Shown piece after piece: positions 41,743 to 53,200 of a DNA stretch of 64,000 nt. The notes under the pieces are model-generated. The model was not told the origin of the DNA, did not search any database, and saw nothing but the letters and a program-made list of their open reading frames with translations. The stretch's first letter is position 1; every line of letters begins with the position of its first letter. This DNA comes from Diplonema papillatum (lineage: Eukaryota > Euglenozoa > Diplonemea > Diplonemida > Diplonemidae): positions 62,001 to 126,000 of the forward strand of contig JAPJBO010000110.1 of the NCBI GenBank assembly GCA_030068145.1, written 5' to 3'. The translations under genes and the position numbers were made by a program.

Positions 41743-42579
41743 ACATAGATGGTCGTTATATAACGTTATATAACGTTATTCCCGGAGGTATTAGTTACCC
41801 CCCCCCCTAAATCCAGAAAAACCGTTATTGACCGTTATAACGTTATATAACGTTATATAACGTTATATAACGTTATTATAACGTTATTTTCGTCGCATGA
41901 TACCGTTGTAGGGAGAAATCTGTAGGGGACACCCCTCGCAAATTTTTTTTTGTATAAGCACCTGCTTTGTAGGAAATACTTGAGGAGGCTGCCAGCTGCA
42001 AAAGATCAAAGGAGGTAAATGTGCTGTAGCCCACACGAAACACAGGTGAATCTGGGTTTAGTGGCGGGCGTAAGCGTTCAACAAAAAAGACCCATTTTGT
42101 AGTTGTATTGTTTCTCCCCCTCTAGCCTCCTTCGAAGTAAGCACAAGGCAGCCCCTCGAGTATTTTTCTGCCTGTGGTGAGTGAAATCGCGCGTTTTCAG
42201 CTCGTTCTGAGCCAAATCCGGTAGTGTTTGGCCCTCAGTGCTCAAAGATCCGTGAAGAAAACCCCTCCCGTGAACGCTCCAGTCAAGCACCGTTTGCTAA
42301 AAAACGGAGGTCGAAGGTACTACCAAAATAGGCCAAAATCTGAGAAAATCGGCCAAGCTTGACCAAAAACCGGCCAGAAATCTGGACACAAGGGTAAAAA
42401 TGGCCGAAATCTGGAGAAATCGGCAAAAAATGGCCAAAATCTGAAAATTCCCAAAAACCGTTATTTGCGGTATTTTTTCCGTTATTTTGCGTTTTCGACC
42501 GTTATATAACGTTATATAACGTTATCACCGTTATAACGTTATATAACGTTATATAACGTTATCAACCGGCCATCTATGT
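41743..42579. mobile_element. 837-bp inverted-repeat (MITE-like) element with (TATAACGT)n arms
   Basis: The ends are ACATAGATGG and CCATCTATGT, flanked by ATCC on both sides (41739-41742 and 42580-42583). Inside each end are arrays of ATAACGTTAT palindromes (41756-41890 and 42490-42572). An R1 copy at 41952-42165 is nested in it. No protein is encoded. Non-autonomous DNA element. Confidence 0.75.
41952..42165 (+). repeat. R1 short interspersed repeat, best full-length copy
   Basis: Runs GTATAAGCACCTGCTTTGTA ... AAATACTTGAGGAGGCTGCC ... GTGCTGTAGCCCACACGAAA ... CTCCCCCTCTAGCCTCC ... CCCCTCGAGTATTTT and follows a T-run. It is inserted in the inverted-repeat element, so R1 moved after that element arrived. 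Confidence 0.85.
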
Positions 42580-42689
42580 ATCCTCCATCCATCTATGTAT
42601 AATCCAATATTTTTCCGAAGACGGTATGATCTCTGGTGGGATCCTACCTCCCCCCGAGCTGAATCCCTCTCCTGTGTCATCATCTTGAG

Positions 42690-42745
42690 AGCTCAAACCG
42701 AAGCGGACGACCGCGCAAGAGGACACAAAGACGCATCGCACCTCG
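42690..42745 (+). CDS. possible small exon of the TPR-like gene
   Basis: After a pyrimidine-rich stretch ending CATCATCTTGAG, 56 nt read AQTEADDRARGHKDASHL and end in phase 1 at a CTCG|GTGAGA donor. The next exon starts in phase 1, so the frame continues without a stop. Start phase 2 does not match the first exon's donor, and GTGAGA departs from the GTNTGC donors seen elsewhere. Tentative. Confidence 0.3.
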
Positions 42746-42933
42746 GTGAGATGAGCAAGTGGGCCGGTCTCCGGTTGACCGTTGAGGCTGCAGGGGGGTG
42801 ATATTTGATATTTTCGCATTTCTACAAAGAGGTGTTCCGCACACGCTGCCCTACGTACACGTTCCCCTGCGTCTTTTTAGCCTGCACAATACATTGGAAG
42901 GCAACCCGCAAGATTTGTGAGCACTAAAAGCAG

Positions 42934-43883
42934 CAGACCCCACGAAACACGAACAGGCGGCCGACAAGCTACGGGAGGCGCTGCGCATGGGCACGTCGCT
43001 GTACCAGGAGCTTCCGCCGGGCGAGCAGTCGCAGGAGCAGGCGGTGCACTCGTGCCTCGCGCCCTACGAGCTCGGGAAGCTGATCTTCGGCCCCGCGAAC
43101 AACGACCGCGTCATCGAGTCTGCCAAGCGCCTGGTGCAGATCGAGGAGGGCGACAACGAGCTGATCTCCGAAGGCCTCGGGCGGGCGGTGACCGTGTGTC
43201 CGGGTTGGATGCACCCGAGGATCGTAGTGTACCGCGCCCTGGCCGGGTGGAACCTGCCAAAGGGCAGGCGCGCCTCGCAAGCAGCCGACGGGGCAGGGGT
43301 CGAGCGGGGTGAGGTGGCGGATGCCCGGAAGGGCGGCGGGAAGAAGAAGGTCAAGACGACGGCCGCCGTGAAAAAAGTGCTGCGGAGCTTCCTCGAGTTC
43401 GTAGACTCCAGCGGGCTCAAGCGGCTGACCACCAACCTGCGGGCCATGCCTTCGGACACCACCATCCAAATCGGAACCGTGCCGGCGTATTCGAACCTGA
43501 AGACCGGGATGGAGGAAACGCCCGCGAGCAACGGCCAGCAGCCCACCGCCGAAGAGGATATCGTCGCCCGGTCCGCCTTCGACGCGCCCGCCGGGCGCCG
43601 CAGGGCGCTCGCCGCACCGACGGCTGGCGGGGACGCGCAGCAAGGGGTGCTGTACGTCTCGTCGGAGCCCGGCGCGCAGGAGAACTTGCAGCTTTGGCAC
43701 CCGGGGTACCGGCAGCTGACCCTGTACGAGGGGCTGTTCTCGCTCGTCGACGCAATCCGCTCGGTCGTCGACGGCGAGTGCACGCGCCAGCGCGACATTC
43801 TGCTGTCGTACGACGCATTCATCGAGCGGCACAAATACAAGATAATCTCCATCTTGGAGACCGACCACCGGGTCATTCTAACG
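42934..43883 (+). CDS. internal exon of the membrane/TPR-like host gene
   Basis: 316 codons that start in phase 1 at one of three in-register AG acceptors (42930, 42933 or 42936) and end in phase 0 at ACG|GTGTGG. The first third is helical with TPR character (HEQAADKLREALRMGTSLYQ, LISEGLGRAVTVCPGW). A basic stretch (KGGGKKKVKTTAAVKK) and a low-complexity middle follow. The end is a conserved-looking block with YEGLFSLVDAIRSVVDG and SYDAFIERHKYKIISILE. The frame uses GC-rich third positions like the other host genes. No following exon was identified before the next gene. Joining to 30423-30869 rests on the shared TPR-like style and orientation and is inference. Confidence 0.7.
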
Positions 43884-43898
43884 GTGTGGGATTTTTTT

Positions 43899-43962
43899 GT
43901 ATAAGCCCCTGCTTTGTAGGAAATACTTGAGGAAGCTGCCAGCTGCAAAATATCAAAGGAGG
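43899..43962 (+). repeat. R1, 3'-truncated copy just behind a splice donor
   Basis: Starts GTATAAGCCCCTGCTTTGTA after a T-run, 15 bp downstream of the donor at 43884, and stops after ATCAAAGGAGG. Confidence 0.8.
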
Positions 43963-45322
43963 CAAAAAAATAAGAGCTCATCACTCGCACAACTGCGGCT
44001 GATACAAAACTGATGATGATGATGAGAGAGTTGTTTTCGTTAAACCGTGCCAGTGCCTGATCGGTTTTACGTAAAGCTGGATTCAGGAGCGGTGACGAGT
44101 TTCTCATTTCCTCCAACATTTCATCAGGGGATTAGCTTCTATATCCACATTTGGACTGCCAGTCCAAATTTGGAAAAGCCGGAAAAAGAAGAAAAAAAAC
44201 GCCGTCACAGGCAACTGACTACGCGATAATCGCCGGAAACACAAAGTGGCACTACACCATCACCCAGGCCCCCGGCAGAGGTGGCCAGTGTGCAATCCGA
44301 GGCATTCAAGGCCCAGCATTGTCGTGAAGATACGTCGCGTCGCGCTGTGTTGAGCCCATTGCTGAGTGAGCACGCAAAACGCCGTCAGCGGTCCAAATTT
44401 GGAAAATTGGCCGGAGACCAAGCTAATGCCTTGATTTCATGTTTGGTATAACAAAAAAAAAAAAAAAAAACGCAAATACCCGTCCGCGTCGCGGAGATCG
44501 AGCTCGCACCCGGCTCCCATCGATGTGGACAAGGCCACATGTACCTCTCAACTGTCCAGTATCAGCGTAGTCTCATGAGCCGGCCTGTGACTCTGGGCCG
44601 ACTGCCGACCGTGGGTGCTGACACCAGGAGTTTTGCGCAGCCAGTCACTAAGCTCATTGCACAGCGACCCTGCCACCTCCTCGAGTGAGATGTGGCAAAG
44701 ACATTCAGCTGTTGCGACGGGTCTGAAACCCTCACGTGCCTGACACCGCAGGAAAAAAGGAGTCTACGCCATTGTAATGGAGAACCTGGCAACCTCCCAC
44801 GCTCTACCCGTCCCCTGAGGGAACCCACCCACTGGGGCCGTACACTCCCCTTTTTACCTCTTTCTAGTTTGCATCCCTTTCCTACAACATCTTCCTCGAA
44901 GAAGACTTGATGCTATGCATGAGAGGGAGTGCTCTGCCTAAACATTAAACTATGGTTTTCCCACCCACCGGAGAGACACCAGGATCCAAAGCAGCGGCAA
45001 CACAAAGCGTTCCGTCCCACGCACCCCCCCAGCGCGGCGGCGCCGACGCACTCAACTGCCAACGCCGCAACTCCGGGCCAACACCCCCGCCCGACGAACG
45101 CCGCCCAATGCGCAGCCCCCGGCTGCGTCCATCCGACGCGCGAACCGACGCAAACGCGAAAAAACGAGCGAAGGGTCATCCAACGATGGCTCCGGCCGGG
45201 AGGCCACAATGACACCCACTCGTAGGCCGCCTCCGCGGCGACGTAACAGACGCGTTCCATCTGCTGTGACGTAGACACGGAGTGCATAGTGCGTTGCTCA
45301 GGGTAGTCGGAGGCCTGACAAT

Positions 45323-45902
45323 CACACTAATGCAACAAATTTACAACCGCCCATTACCCACGGGGGTGGCAACACAGCGGCGAGAAGTGGAAGGCACGGG
45401 CAAGACACGACCGGGCGACGCACCGTCGCGCACGCGGCGGCGGCAGCCGCCACCTTTGGGACGTCCTAGCGAACGCCGAGAAGAAGAAAGCCGACGCGCA
45501 ACGGGCGGGGTGCAGACCGGGATCGTCAACCAACCGCCCGACAGCGGCTGCAGCGGCAGCAACAGCGGCAGTGACATCGACAGCGGCGACGTCGCGAGGA
45601 CGCACGGAAGGACCCGCGGCACAGCACCAGTCCATTCCCCACGCGGGGGGAGATGGCCGTGGAACCCTCCCCCGGGATGACGAAGGCCGGGGAGAGCCGG
45701 GGGCAGTGAAGTAACGAAGCCCGCGAACGGTGGGTGGTGACCCCTCCGAACAGTCTCCCTGGCCCTGGCCCACGCCTGATGCCGCAACCCCTTAACCCGG
45801 GCGGCGGCGCTTTGCGCATGAGCCAGGAACCTCAAGGGGAGCAGCGCGAGAGGCATCATCCACGCTTCAAAGGCCCACACACTAATGCAACAAATTTACA
45901 AC
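45323..45902 (-). mobile_element. 530-bp insertion carrying an inverted gene fragment, flanked by 25-bp direct repeats
   Basis: CACACTAATGCAACAAATTTACAAC-type repeats of 25 bp (45323-45347 and 45878-45902) border a segment whose right end is about 97% identical to the reverse complement of 6727-6868. The host sequence is repeat family A, whose copy at 1.4 kb lacks the insert. A retrocopy or fragment-capturing transposon would fit. No poly(A) or terminal inverted repeats are seen. On the - strand the insert stays open for 179 codons, of unknown meaning. Confidence 0.6.
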
Positions 45903-46389
45903 ACAAAGCCGCCGGTGCAAGTGACGAGTGGGCTATACTTCGCTCCAGGCATCACCCGCTTTCAACCATGCACTTATCACACCCCCAAAACGCACACAAA
46001 CTCACAGACGTGGAAGAATCACAACACGCAACTCAAATCGCTGTGCGTGGGCTGACGCACAGCCGGATTCCGTCCTGTCGCGAGAATGCCCCCAGACGGC
46101 ACAGCGGCGCCCGCGCACCGCTCCCAGATTCATGGCGAAGAGCTCGCTCGAAACTCTCGGAGTTTGCAAGGTCGCCCGCGACTTTCAGCGAATAGGCTTG
46201 TTCTGGCTCGCAGCGCTGTACCTGGGCAGCGTTCATTGGCCACGGACTGTGGGTTGCCCTTCTTCACCTGATGCTGTGGTAGACGACGGGCGGCCTCCAT
46301 GGGCATCAGAGATCGTTTCTCCACATCGCCATGCGAACCGCGGGGCTAGATTCCTGACGCATGGCCCTCCTGCCTATTGCACTCCGCCC

Positions 46390-46689
46390 AGCTCGCCTTT
46401 GAGATTCGTGGCCGGGGATCCTGTTCAGTGGGCCACTGCGTACACCATCAGAGCGAGCGAAGAGGGGTTCCGGCAGCGAGATATGGTTTACGCTGTCCGA
46501 GTAGATCCCACAATAAGTCACTTTCAACCAGCCGGGCACACGGTGGGCATGGAAGTCGGCGTGATGATCAGTGTGCAAATGCACCCCAAACAATGGATGG
46601 TACCCAAGACCTGTCCAATCGTGGAGTTGACCCGGTGCCTGTTTCCTGCTGATGTGAAGATCGTAGCAAGATGCACCTGTGGCGGCTGA
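46390..46689 (+). other. protein-like open stretch of unknown origin
   Basis: The frame from about 46390 to a TGA at 46687-46689 reads like a folded protein (RFVAGDPVQWATAYTI, GHTVGMEVGVMISVQMH) and ends in a Cys-containing tail. No start, no supported splice sites and no recognised domain. It could be an old transposon piece or an exon. Confidence 0.25.
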
Positions 46690-48668
46690 CGACAAAATGG
46701 AACGACTCTCAAACGGACTGTTCATACCACAAGTCGTCGGTTCGACTTGATAGTTGAAGAAGCTCAGCTTCCGGTGGCGACCTTCGACAACTCATCTGCC
46801 GAATGACGAAACACTGCAGCTTTAGAGTTGTTGTGCACTGTTCGTGAACGAGCGACGCACCGCAACGAGGTGTCATTTCAACTCTACGGTTAGCCGTGGG
46901 ATTCTACTTCCAACCGAAAACTTGATGTGTCGTTCGAGAACAACTGCCACTGCGCACGTCGGTCGTGAAACGGCGGAGCTCCAACGGTTCATACCACAGA
47001 AAGAGCCGCTTCTCTCAGGCGGGATCGCTCCCCCCCCCCCGTCCCAACCTTTTGCTAGCTTCCATCCCCACACAAAGCCACACAAAGCGACGAGTTCGAT
47101 CCGCAACTCAAAATCCGAGGATGAATCGCCCGATGCAACCCTGTCCAGATGCTTTCAGTAGCTGCACTGCACAGCGAGAGGGGTCACAGTACCCAACAGC
47201 AGCGTGTTGTCAAATCGCAACTGGGCTATGCTTCGCTTCGGACGTTGCCCACTGGCACGGAACCAGCCATGAATTCAAACACACAACCTCCGAACAGCGC
47301 GTGGTCATAGTGGCAGGAACTGTGCCGCGAGCTGACGCTTGGGTCAAACTCTGATCCGGTTCAGGGGTTACCCGTGATTGGGTCCCAACACACACACGCA
47401 CACCCACATTCTCTCTCACGCAAACCTCAGGAAGGTTGTTGGTTCATAGCGCTGTGCCCTTCCCCTTTTTCGAAGGCGGAACGCGCAGGAAGCCCTCTGC
47501 TTTCTTTTCGCGTAACCTGCGTCGAAAACCTAACCAAACGGAAACAAACGCAAAATTAACTACGACCGGACGCCGGCAAAAACGGAAAACAGACCGTGTT
47601 TCTTTTGTGTGCTTCATTTTCTCACGTTCTACCTAGGTTTTGGCGTGAGTGGTGCATGTGTGTGTGTGTGTGTGTGTGTGTGTTATGGACCCGTTTTTGT
47701 GGTGCCCTCCTACGGGAGTACGACCACGCTCAAATTCGGCTAGGTGACAGCTGACGCACCCCCTGGCTGGGAGTGGGGGTTAGCGGCAGCAAGCGGCGGC
47801 AGGATCCGAGCTAGCGGCAGCAAGCTGCGGCAGGTTCCGAGCTACATCGTCCAAGTTTGTGGTTGTACAGGAGGGCAGCCGCGGTCGAGGCCTGCTTCGT
47901 GATGGTGCTGCTTTATGCGGTACAGGTTTCAGCCGGGAGGCCCCTCTTGGCACACAGTTTGTGAGCTTACAGTACCACGAACCTTGGTGCAAAAAGAGGC
48001 ATCATAAAATGGCTGTCCCTAACAAATTAAACCAGATACCAGATGTGAGGTGGAGCGTACGTGGATAACAGCGGAAACCTCCAACGATCAACAACAAAGA
48101 GACACACCGATACTCTTACCTCGTGTAATCACCACCTCGTGTGTACTGTTACCTCGTGTAAACACCACCCTGCAAGTACATGCAGAGACATCTTCCCATA
48201 TTGCCAGAAGTCACCCGGAGACTCTACCCACGTTGCACGTTGTGGTGCGCACGCACCACGTACGAGTTTTAGATTTTGTGCTGCTAAAACGTACGATGTA
48301 GCATCAACACTTTCCCATCAAGGTGTTAGTAGGCCGCGCAGTCGTGAGAAAGAAGAGGGCCCGCAGCGTTACAAGGCGGCGATCCCCCGCGAGACGAGCT
48401 CACCCGCCGGCCAGAGCGCCCGCTGCACCAACTCCGTTGCCGCCACTCACTGTAGCAGAGCCGCAACCTGCAGCGCGCCTCCGGAGCGACTTACGCCCGC
48501 CGTAGCAGCACGAAGTCTGTACATGGGATGTACTTGAGAAGCACTTGGGAAGTTCTTGTAGTATGGGATGTTAAGTTTTCTACTGTGGATCCCACCAATG
48601 TACTGACATTTGTAAGACGCAGAATGCCGTCACGACCGGCCCCGTGCTTCGCTGTGTCCACCAGGCCT

Positions 48669-48773
48669 TACGTTCAGCATGCTGAACGTACTGATTTCAG
48701 CACGTTAATTTTGTTAGTTTCTTTTTGTACACATGCTAGATCAGTACGTGTACACGTGCTGAAATCAGTACGT
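48669..48773. repeat. perfect palindrome plus long inverted repeat
   Basis: A 22-bp perfect palindrome TACGTTCAGCATGCTGAACG(TA) lies at 48669-48690. It overlaps a 20-bp arm ACGTACTGATTTCAGCACGT (48686-48705), whose exact reverse complement is at 48754-48773, 48 bp away. Further TGTACA/ACACGTG pieces lie in the loop. It may be the core of a small foldback element. Confidence 0.9.
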
Positions 48774-49303
48774 TGTCAGCACGTTTTCTGCAGATTCATC
48801 TGGGGAATCAATCGCAGTACCGGGGATTCCGGTCGGCAGATCCTCCTGTTGCTTACCACCGCGACACTGGAGGGTTGAGGCCGGAGAGGAGGAAGAGGCA
48901 AGGACATGCAGCACTGGCAGGTGAGCCCCCTACGCTCTATTTCTTTTTTGCCTGACCCTACGTACTGATTTTCAGTAGGTATTTAGCTCCAAGACAACAG
49001 AGCTGCGTAAGCCCTGGTGTCCATCCTATCTAAACGGTCAGGAGAAAACAGAAAAGTAAACACACACTCCCACGCAAAACACACTCACACAACACACCCA
49101 CACACACACACCCACAAGACTTGCGACCGGGCGTTTAGCAACCCCAATCCGTCGTTTGGGGGGCGGGGGGGCGTTGGTTGGAGGGGCGGGACTGTGGTGG
49201 TCGGGAACCGGAAGCAGCAGCGGGCGAATCGCTCGTCGAAACAGGCCGACAAGAAGACACGCGCGAAACGTTGAAAAAAAAAAAAAAGCCACCGCCAGCG
49301 ACA

Positions 49304-50215
49304 ATGAGCGTCGGTCGCCCGTTTGCTGAAGGTGGACCCACGTTTCCGAGCAGTCTCGGCGGCATGAACTTCTACTCGTCGGGCAAGGGGAACGGCCAGC
49401 CGAAGAGCCTGTCGGACCGCAGTATCGGCGGCGCCATGGGCGCCGGCATGGGGCATACGAGCGGAATGAACATGAATCCCGGCGGAAGCATCGCAGGGGG
49501 CGGCTTGAACGGCATGAAGCCGTCCGGGGGAATGTCCAGCCGGCAGATGCAAGGCGGCGCGAGCAGTTGGAACCCGGGCGATTCAATCGGCCGGTTTTTG
49601 ACGAATTCGTGGCAGGAGGACGCGGCGCTCCCGATGCAGGAGTCGCCGCACAAGTCGCAGGCGGGGTACACGGGGATGCAGGCCGGGGGGTCCAATAGGA
49701 TGGGCATGTCGTACGGGTCGAAGAATGACACCATGCCTTCGTACTACGACACCCACGTCGAGCCGCTGCTCGGAAGGGGATCCGGGACGCGGCCGCCCAT
49801 GGACAACCGGCATACTCCGTTTTCATCCCTCAGCCGCGGCCACCCAAGCTCCGGTGGTGCGTCCATCAACGTGATGAACCCTATGAATGCGATGAACTCG
49901 ATGCCTCCGGCGACCATAGAACCGCACATCGTCCCCCCCGCGGTGCCGCCTCCGCCGTCGCCGCCGAAGCGCATGCCGGACACTTCGGAGTCCATCCCTC
50001 CTCGACGCCGACCCCAGCAGCAACAGCAGCAGCAGCAGCAGCCCCCCCCGCAGCGCCAGTCGGCGACCTTCTCGTACGAAGATCCGCACGACGGCTCGGC
50101 CATCGTCTTCAAGGCTCTCCCCCGCGGCGGCGCCTACTACTCCGTCAACGACATTTCGAGGCCCGTGTTCAACAGCGCCTTCTTCGGAAAAGACCAGATG
50201 GGCTTCTACATCGAG
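49304..50215 (+). CDS. exon 1 of the poly-Q gene (304 codons)
   Basis: MSVGRPFAEGGPTF opens a Gly/Met/Ser-rich segment. A proline run (about residue 210), a 9-residue Gln tract (near 50020-50040) and then an ordered-looking block (SAIVFKALPRGGAYYSVND ... FFGKDQMGFYIE) follow, ending at the GTGTGC donor. The frame is open 126 bp upstream of the ATG through the A-run, so an earlier start is possible but less likely. Confidence 0.75.
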
Positions 50216-53200
50216 GTGTGCCCTCCTTACCCCTCCCGCTTCTTTTTTGTTGTATAAGCACCTGCTTCGTAGGAAATGCTTGAAGAGACTGCCAGTTGCG
50301 ATAGATCAAAGGAGGTAAATGTGCTGTAGCCCACACGAAACACAGGTAAATCTGGGTTCAGTGGCGGGCGTAAGCGTTCACAAAAAAGACCCACTTTGTA
50401 TGGTGTGGTCGGTATAGCCAAGGGGAACTACGGGGGAATTACGGGGAACTGACCTTGGGGTGTCCTTTTTTTTTTGTAGGGGAATTTTTTCAAACGCCAC
50501 GCACCGGCGCAAAACCCGGAGCTTTGGAGTGACCAAAACGGTTCCTCTTGCTTGGGCCTTCCACAAAAGGCCCAAGCCTTTTGAAAAATGGAGCCTTCGG
50601 GGTGTCGGTGGACAGGGGGTGTCGGGGGTGGTGCTTTCGTGCCGCCGTGGAATGCGCATGAAGGATTTGTTGAAAAGTAGACTTGAACGCTATCGTAGGA
50701 CTCGCAAAAGTCGGTTGGCTCACGTTTGCAAGAACCTAAGCAAAGCTCGCTACCGGCCCTTCAACGTTCGCCAAGAGGACTGAAGGAAAAGCTCAGCTAC
50801 GACCATTGCGTGCTTGTACAGATCCTTGAAAATAATCGCGTTATCGTGACGGATGGCAGAGGCCGATCAAGATCTGCAGGATATCTTGGACAGCCCACAG
50901 GTAAAATTGGCCGGCAGCACGCAATCAAGAGTCCCATGGTGATTTGATGTGGACAGTCATAGACGAAAGGATGTGTTTGCTCAGCAAGCTGAGTCCAACT
51001 TGTGTCTGCATGGAAGGGAAGCTGATAAGAAGTTACTTCTTGATAAACTGCATGCCCTCACCCGAAGCATGCGATTCAAGGCCAATGTTGTTGTGGGCAA
51101 ACTGCTCTACGATCTCTGGAACAGAAGGATGCAGTCCGGAGAGCTTCCGGTTTCTCCCAGAGTAGAGGAGCTGAAGCAAACGCCACCTGGGCCTCTGAAC
51201 GTGATTGCGGATCACCTTCTTGCCCAAGAGGGATTGGAGTGTCGGAATGACGCGCAAGGAGAGGCTCTTGGCTTGTTTGCTTCTTTCGCTGGCGAGAGGG
51301 AGACTTTGGACACGGTACCTGCATTCCAACTCGTCCCTCTCCGGAAAGCAAGTGGGACTGCGAAGGCGTGACTACCCCACACAAGAAGGACTCGCTGTCT
51401 CTGTTCTGTCCCTGCCGCCATAGCCATCTTATCCTCGGCCAAGCACCAGTTTCTGCAACCTTGTCTTCAGCATGGCCATTCTGACTGTCATTCTGATTAC
51501 CAACCTTACTCCTCGCTCGGGTTGCCGTCTTCGACCGCGACCGCCTCTGATAGTTTGGGTTAGAATGCAAACAATCTGGGGCGATAATTTGCATCGCAGG
51601 TGTCGCGGTTATCTCTTCGTACGTGATGTGTCATGCTTTCGCCTCTTTAGCTCGTCTTGATCGTCGCGCTCAGGCGCGCGTTTGGTGCCTCGCTTCTTCT
51701 TCGTTTGCTCGTCCAGGTTCATCGCTTGCGCGTCGATTTCTGCTTCTTCAAGGCGCTAGGGCGATGACCGCGTTGCCTTCTGTGGGGTCGTCTGCCCGCT
51801 CGACTTCTTCGCTTGCGCTTTGATGCGTCCTTTGCGCCTTTTGATACCGGCTCCGCCGGAGTCCGATTGCCGCTTCTTCGCTCGCGTTGGCACCGTCTTC
51901 TCGACCTTCGCTCTCGGTGGCGATGAGGTTTCCCGCTCTTCGGTCCCAACTTCTCCCGCTGCTTCCGGGAGCACCAGCCCCTTCCGACAGCACAGTTTGG
52001 GCCTTCGACTTCGCAAGTCCGCGAGCCGGCTGCAGTGCGCACGTCGGCATGCCATGGTCAGGTGTTCGTTGCGGCTGCACTATGCTATCGTCTTACACGT
52101 CGCGCATTGCGTCATGCGGTGTTGCCGGCAGAATCACCGCTAGGCCGTCGTCATCCTTGTGGTGGGCCTCACAGCACCACGCCACCGACTTGCCCCGACG
52201 CTTTCACACGCCGCACTTCACTTTCTGGTGCTCGTGGCACACCCGCTCACTCCACCTTTCGTGTTCCGTAGCGTCGTTGAACACCGTCCATCTCGCCGCA
52301 CGCTTCGCCCTTCCATCTCCGTACGTCGGGAAAAGATCCATCCCCCGCGCCTCGCCGCTGAACTCGTGCCGTCGTCAGCTGTGTCTCGAGCACTTCCATC
52401 GTCTCCGTACCACCACGGAAGATCGGCCTCATCTCGTACCCCGTGAGGCTTCCACCGTTCTCAGCGACCCTATCTTCTCCAGTTTCCTGCCTGGCAGAAG
52501 CGGTCCGTCGCCGTTTCGCACCAGCGCATCACTGACGGTTTTTAAAAGTTTTGCGAGTACCCTCGCGCGCATGCTCAACAGTGTCCGGTCCGTCGTCGCT
52601 ACGACACTGCCCGGAAGATCCAGTCCGGTGCACACTTCAAAGTCGACGGCGACCGATCAGCACTTCCCATCCAGCCAATACTGCAGCGCCCGGAACTACC
52701 TCTCTCCTCCGACCGCCGCGAAGGTCTCCGGTCCCGCGATCACTTCGACCCGGCCGGCGCGGGGCCTCTGATAGAGCCGTTCCTGCTCTCCTTTTTGCTG
52801 GTCACTACCTGTCAAACCGTGACTCCCAGTCTGTCCTTCCTTCTCATCCTATTCGTTCCTCTTCGGAGCTAGTGCTGCACCTTTGTAGCTCTTCCGTCCC
52901 ACCTCCGCCAGGGCTGACTGCAGGGAAGTGGTCACCGGAATTCCCCCCTGAAATTCACCGATTCTGGCCTGGACCAGGTGGCTTGTCTCCTGGGGTTTCC
53001 GATCTTAAGACGCTCGAATTACCCAAAATTGTCCTTATTTTGTGACGAAAAAGTGCAAGGTAGCTTAGAAATGCTCTCCAGGACCCAAGGCTGCATCCCT
53101 GAAGCACTCAGCAAAAAAACAAGAAACGAAAAAAAAAAAAGACACCCCCCCCTCGTGTTGAACTACGGGGGAACTACGGGGAACTGGCCCACCGACCACA

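Larger units (their letters stand above)
33644..42624 (-). mobile_element. pogo/Tc1-mariner-like DNA transposon, expanded by nested insertions
   Basis: The ends are inverted copies of CCGTCTTCGGAAAAATATTGG (23 bp with AT), each flanked by TA (33642-33643 and 42625-42626), the hallmark target duplication of the superfamily. Subterminal repeats of TATCCAAATATTTTTCC lie inside. A transposase relic is on the - strand at 33856-34902. Removing the DIRS-order element (35225-41690) and the inverted-repeat element (41743-42579) leaves about 1.7 kb, the usual size of such transposons. The whole nest sits in the 12-kb intron of the TPR-like gene. Confidence 0.85.
43963..49303. other. intergenic or intron; no certain gene
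   Basis: If the TPR-like gene continues past 43883, its next exon should be here, but none is convincing. Present are an A-run at 44452-44470, the 45323-45902 insertion, a (GT)n at 47661-47684, palindromes at 48669-48773 and a CA-rich tract at 49060-49110. Three in-frame GTGTGC sites (44289, 46571 and 47607) are possible donors without a supported exon. Confidence 0.4.

Noticed and set aside
42969-44119. - strand frames of 299 and 351 codons
   Set aside because: Antisense to the 42934-43883 exon. The + frame has host-like splice sites and better helical patterning.
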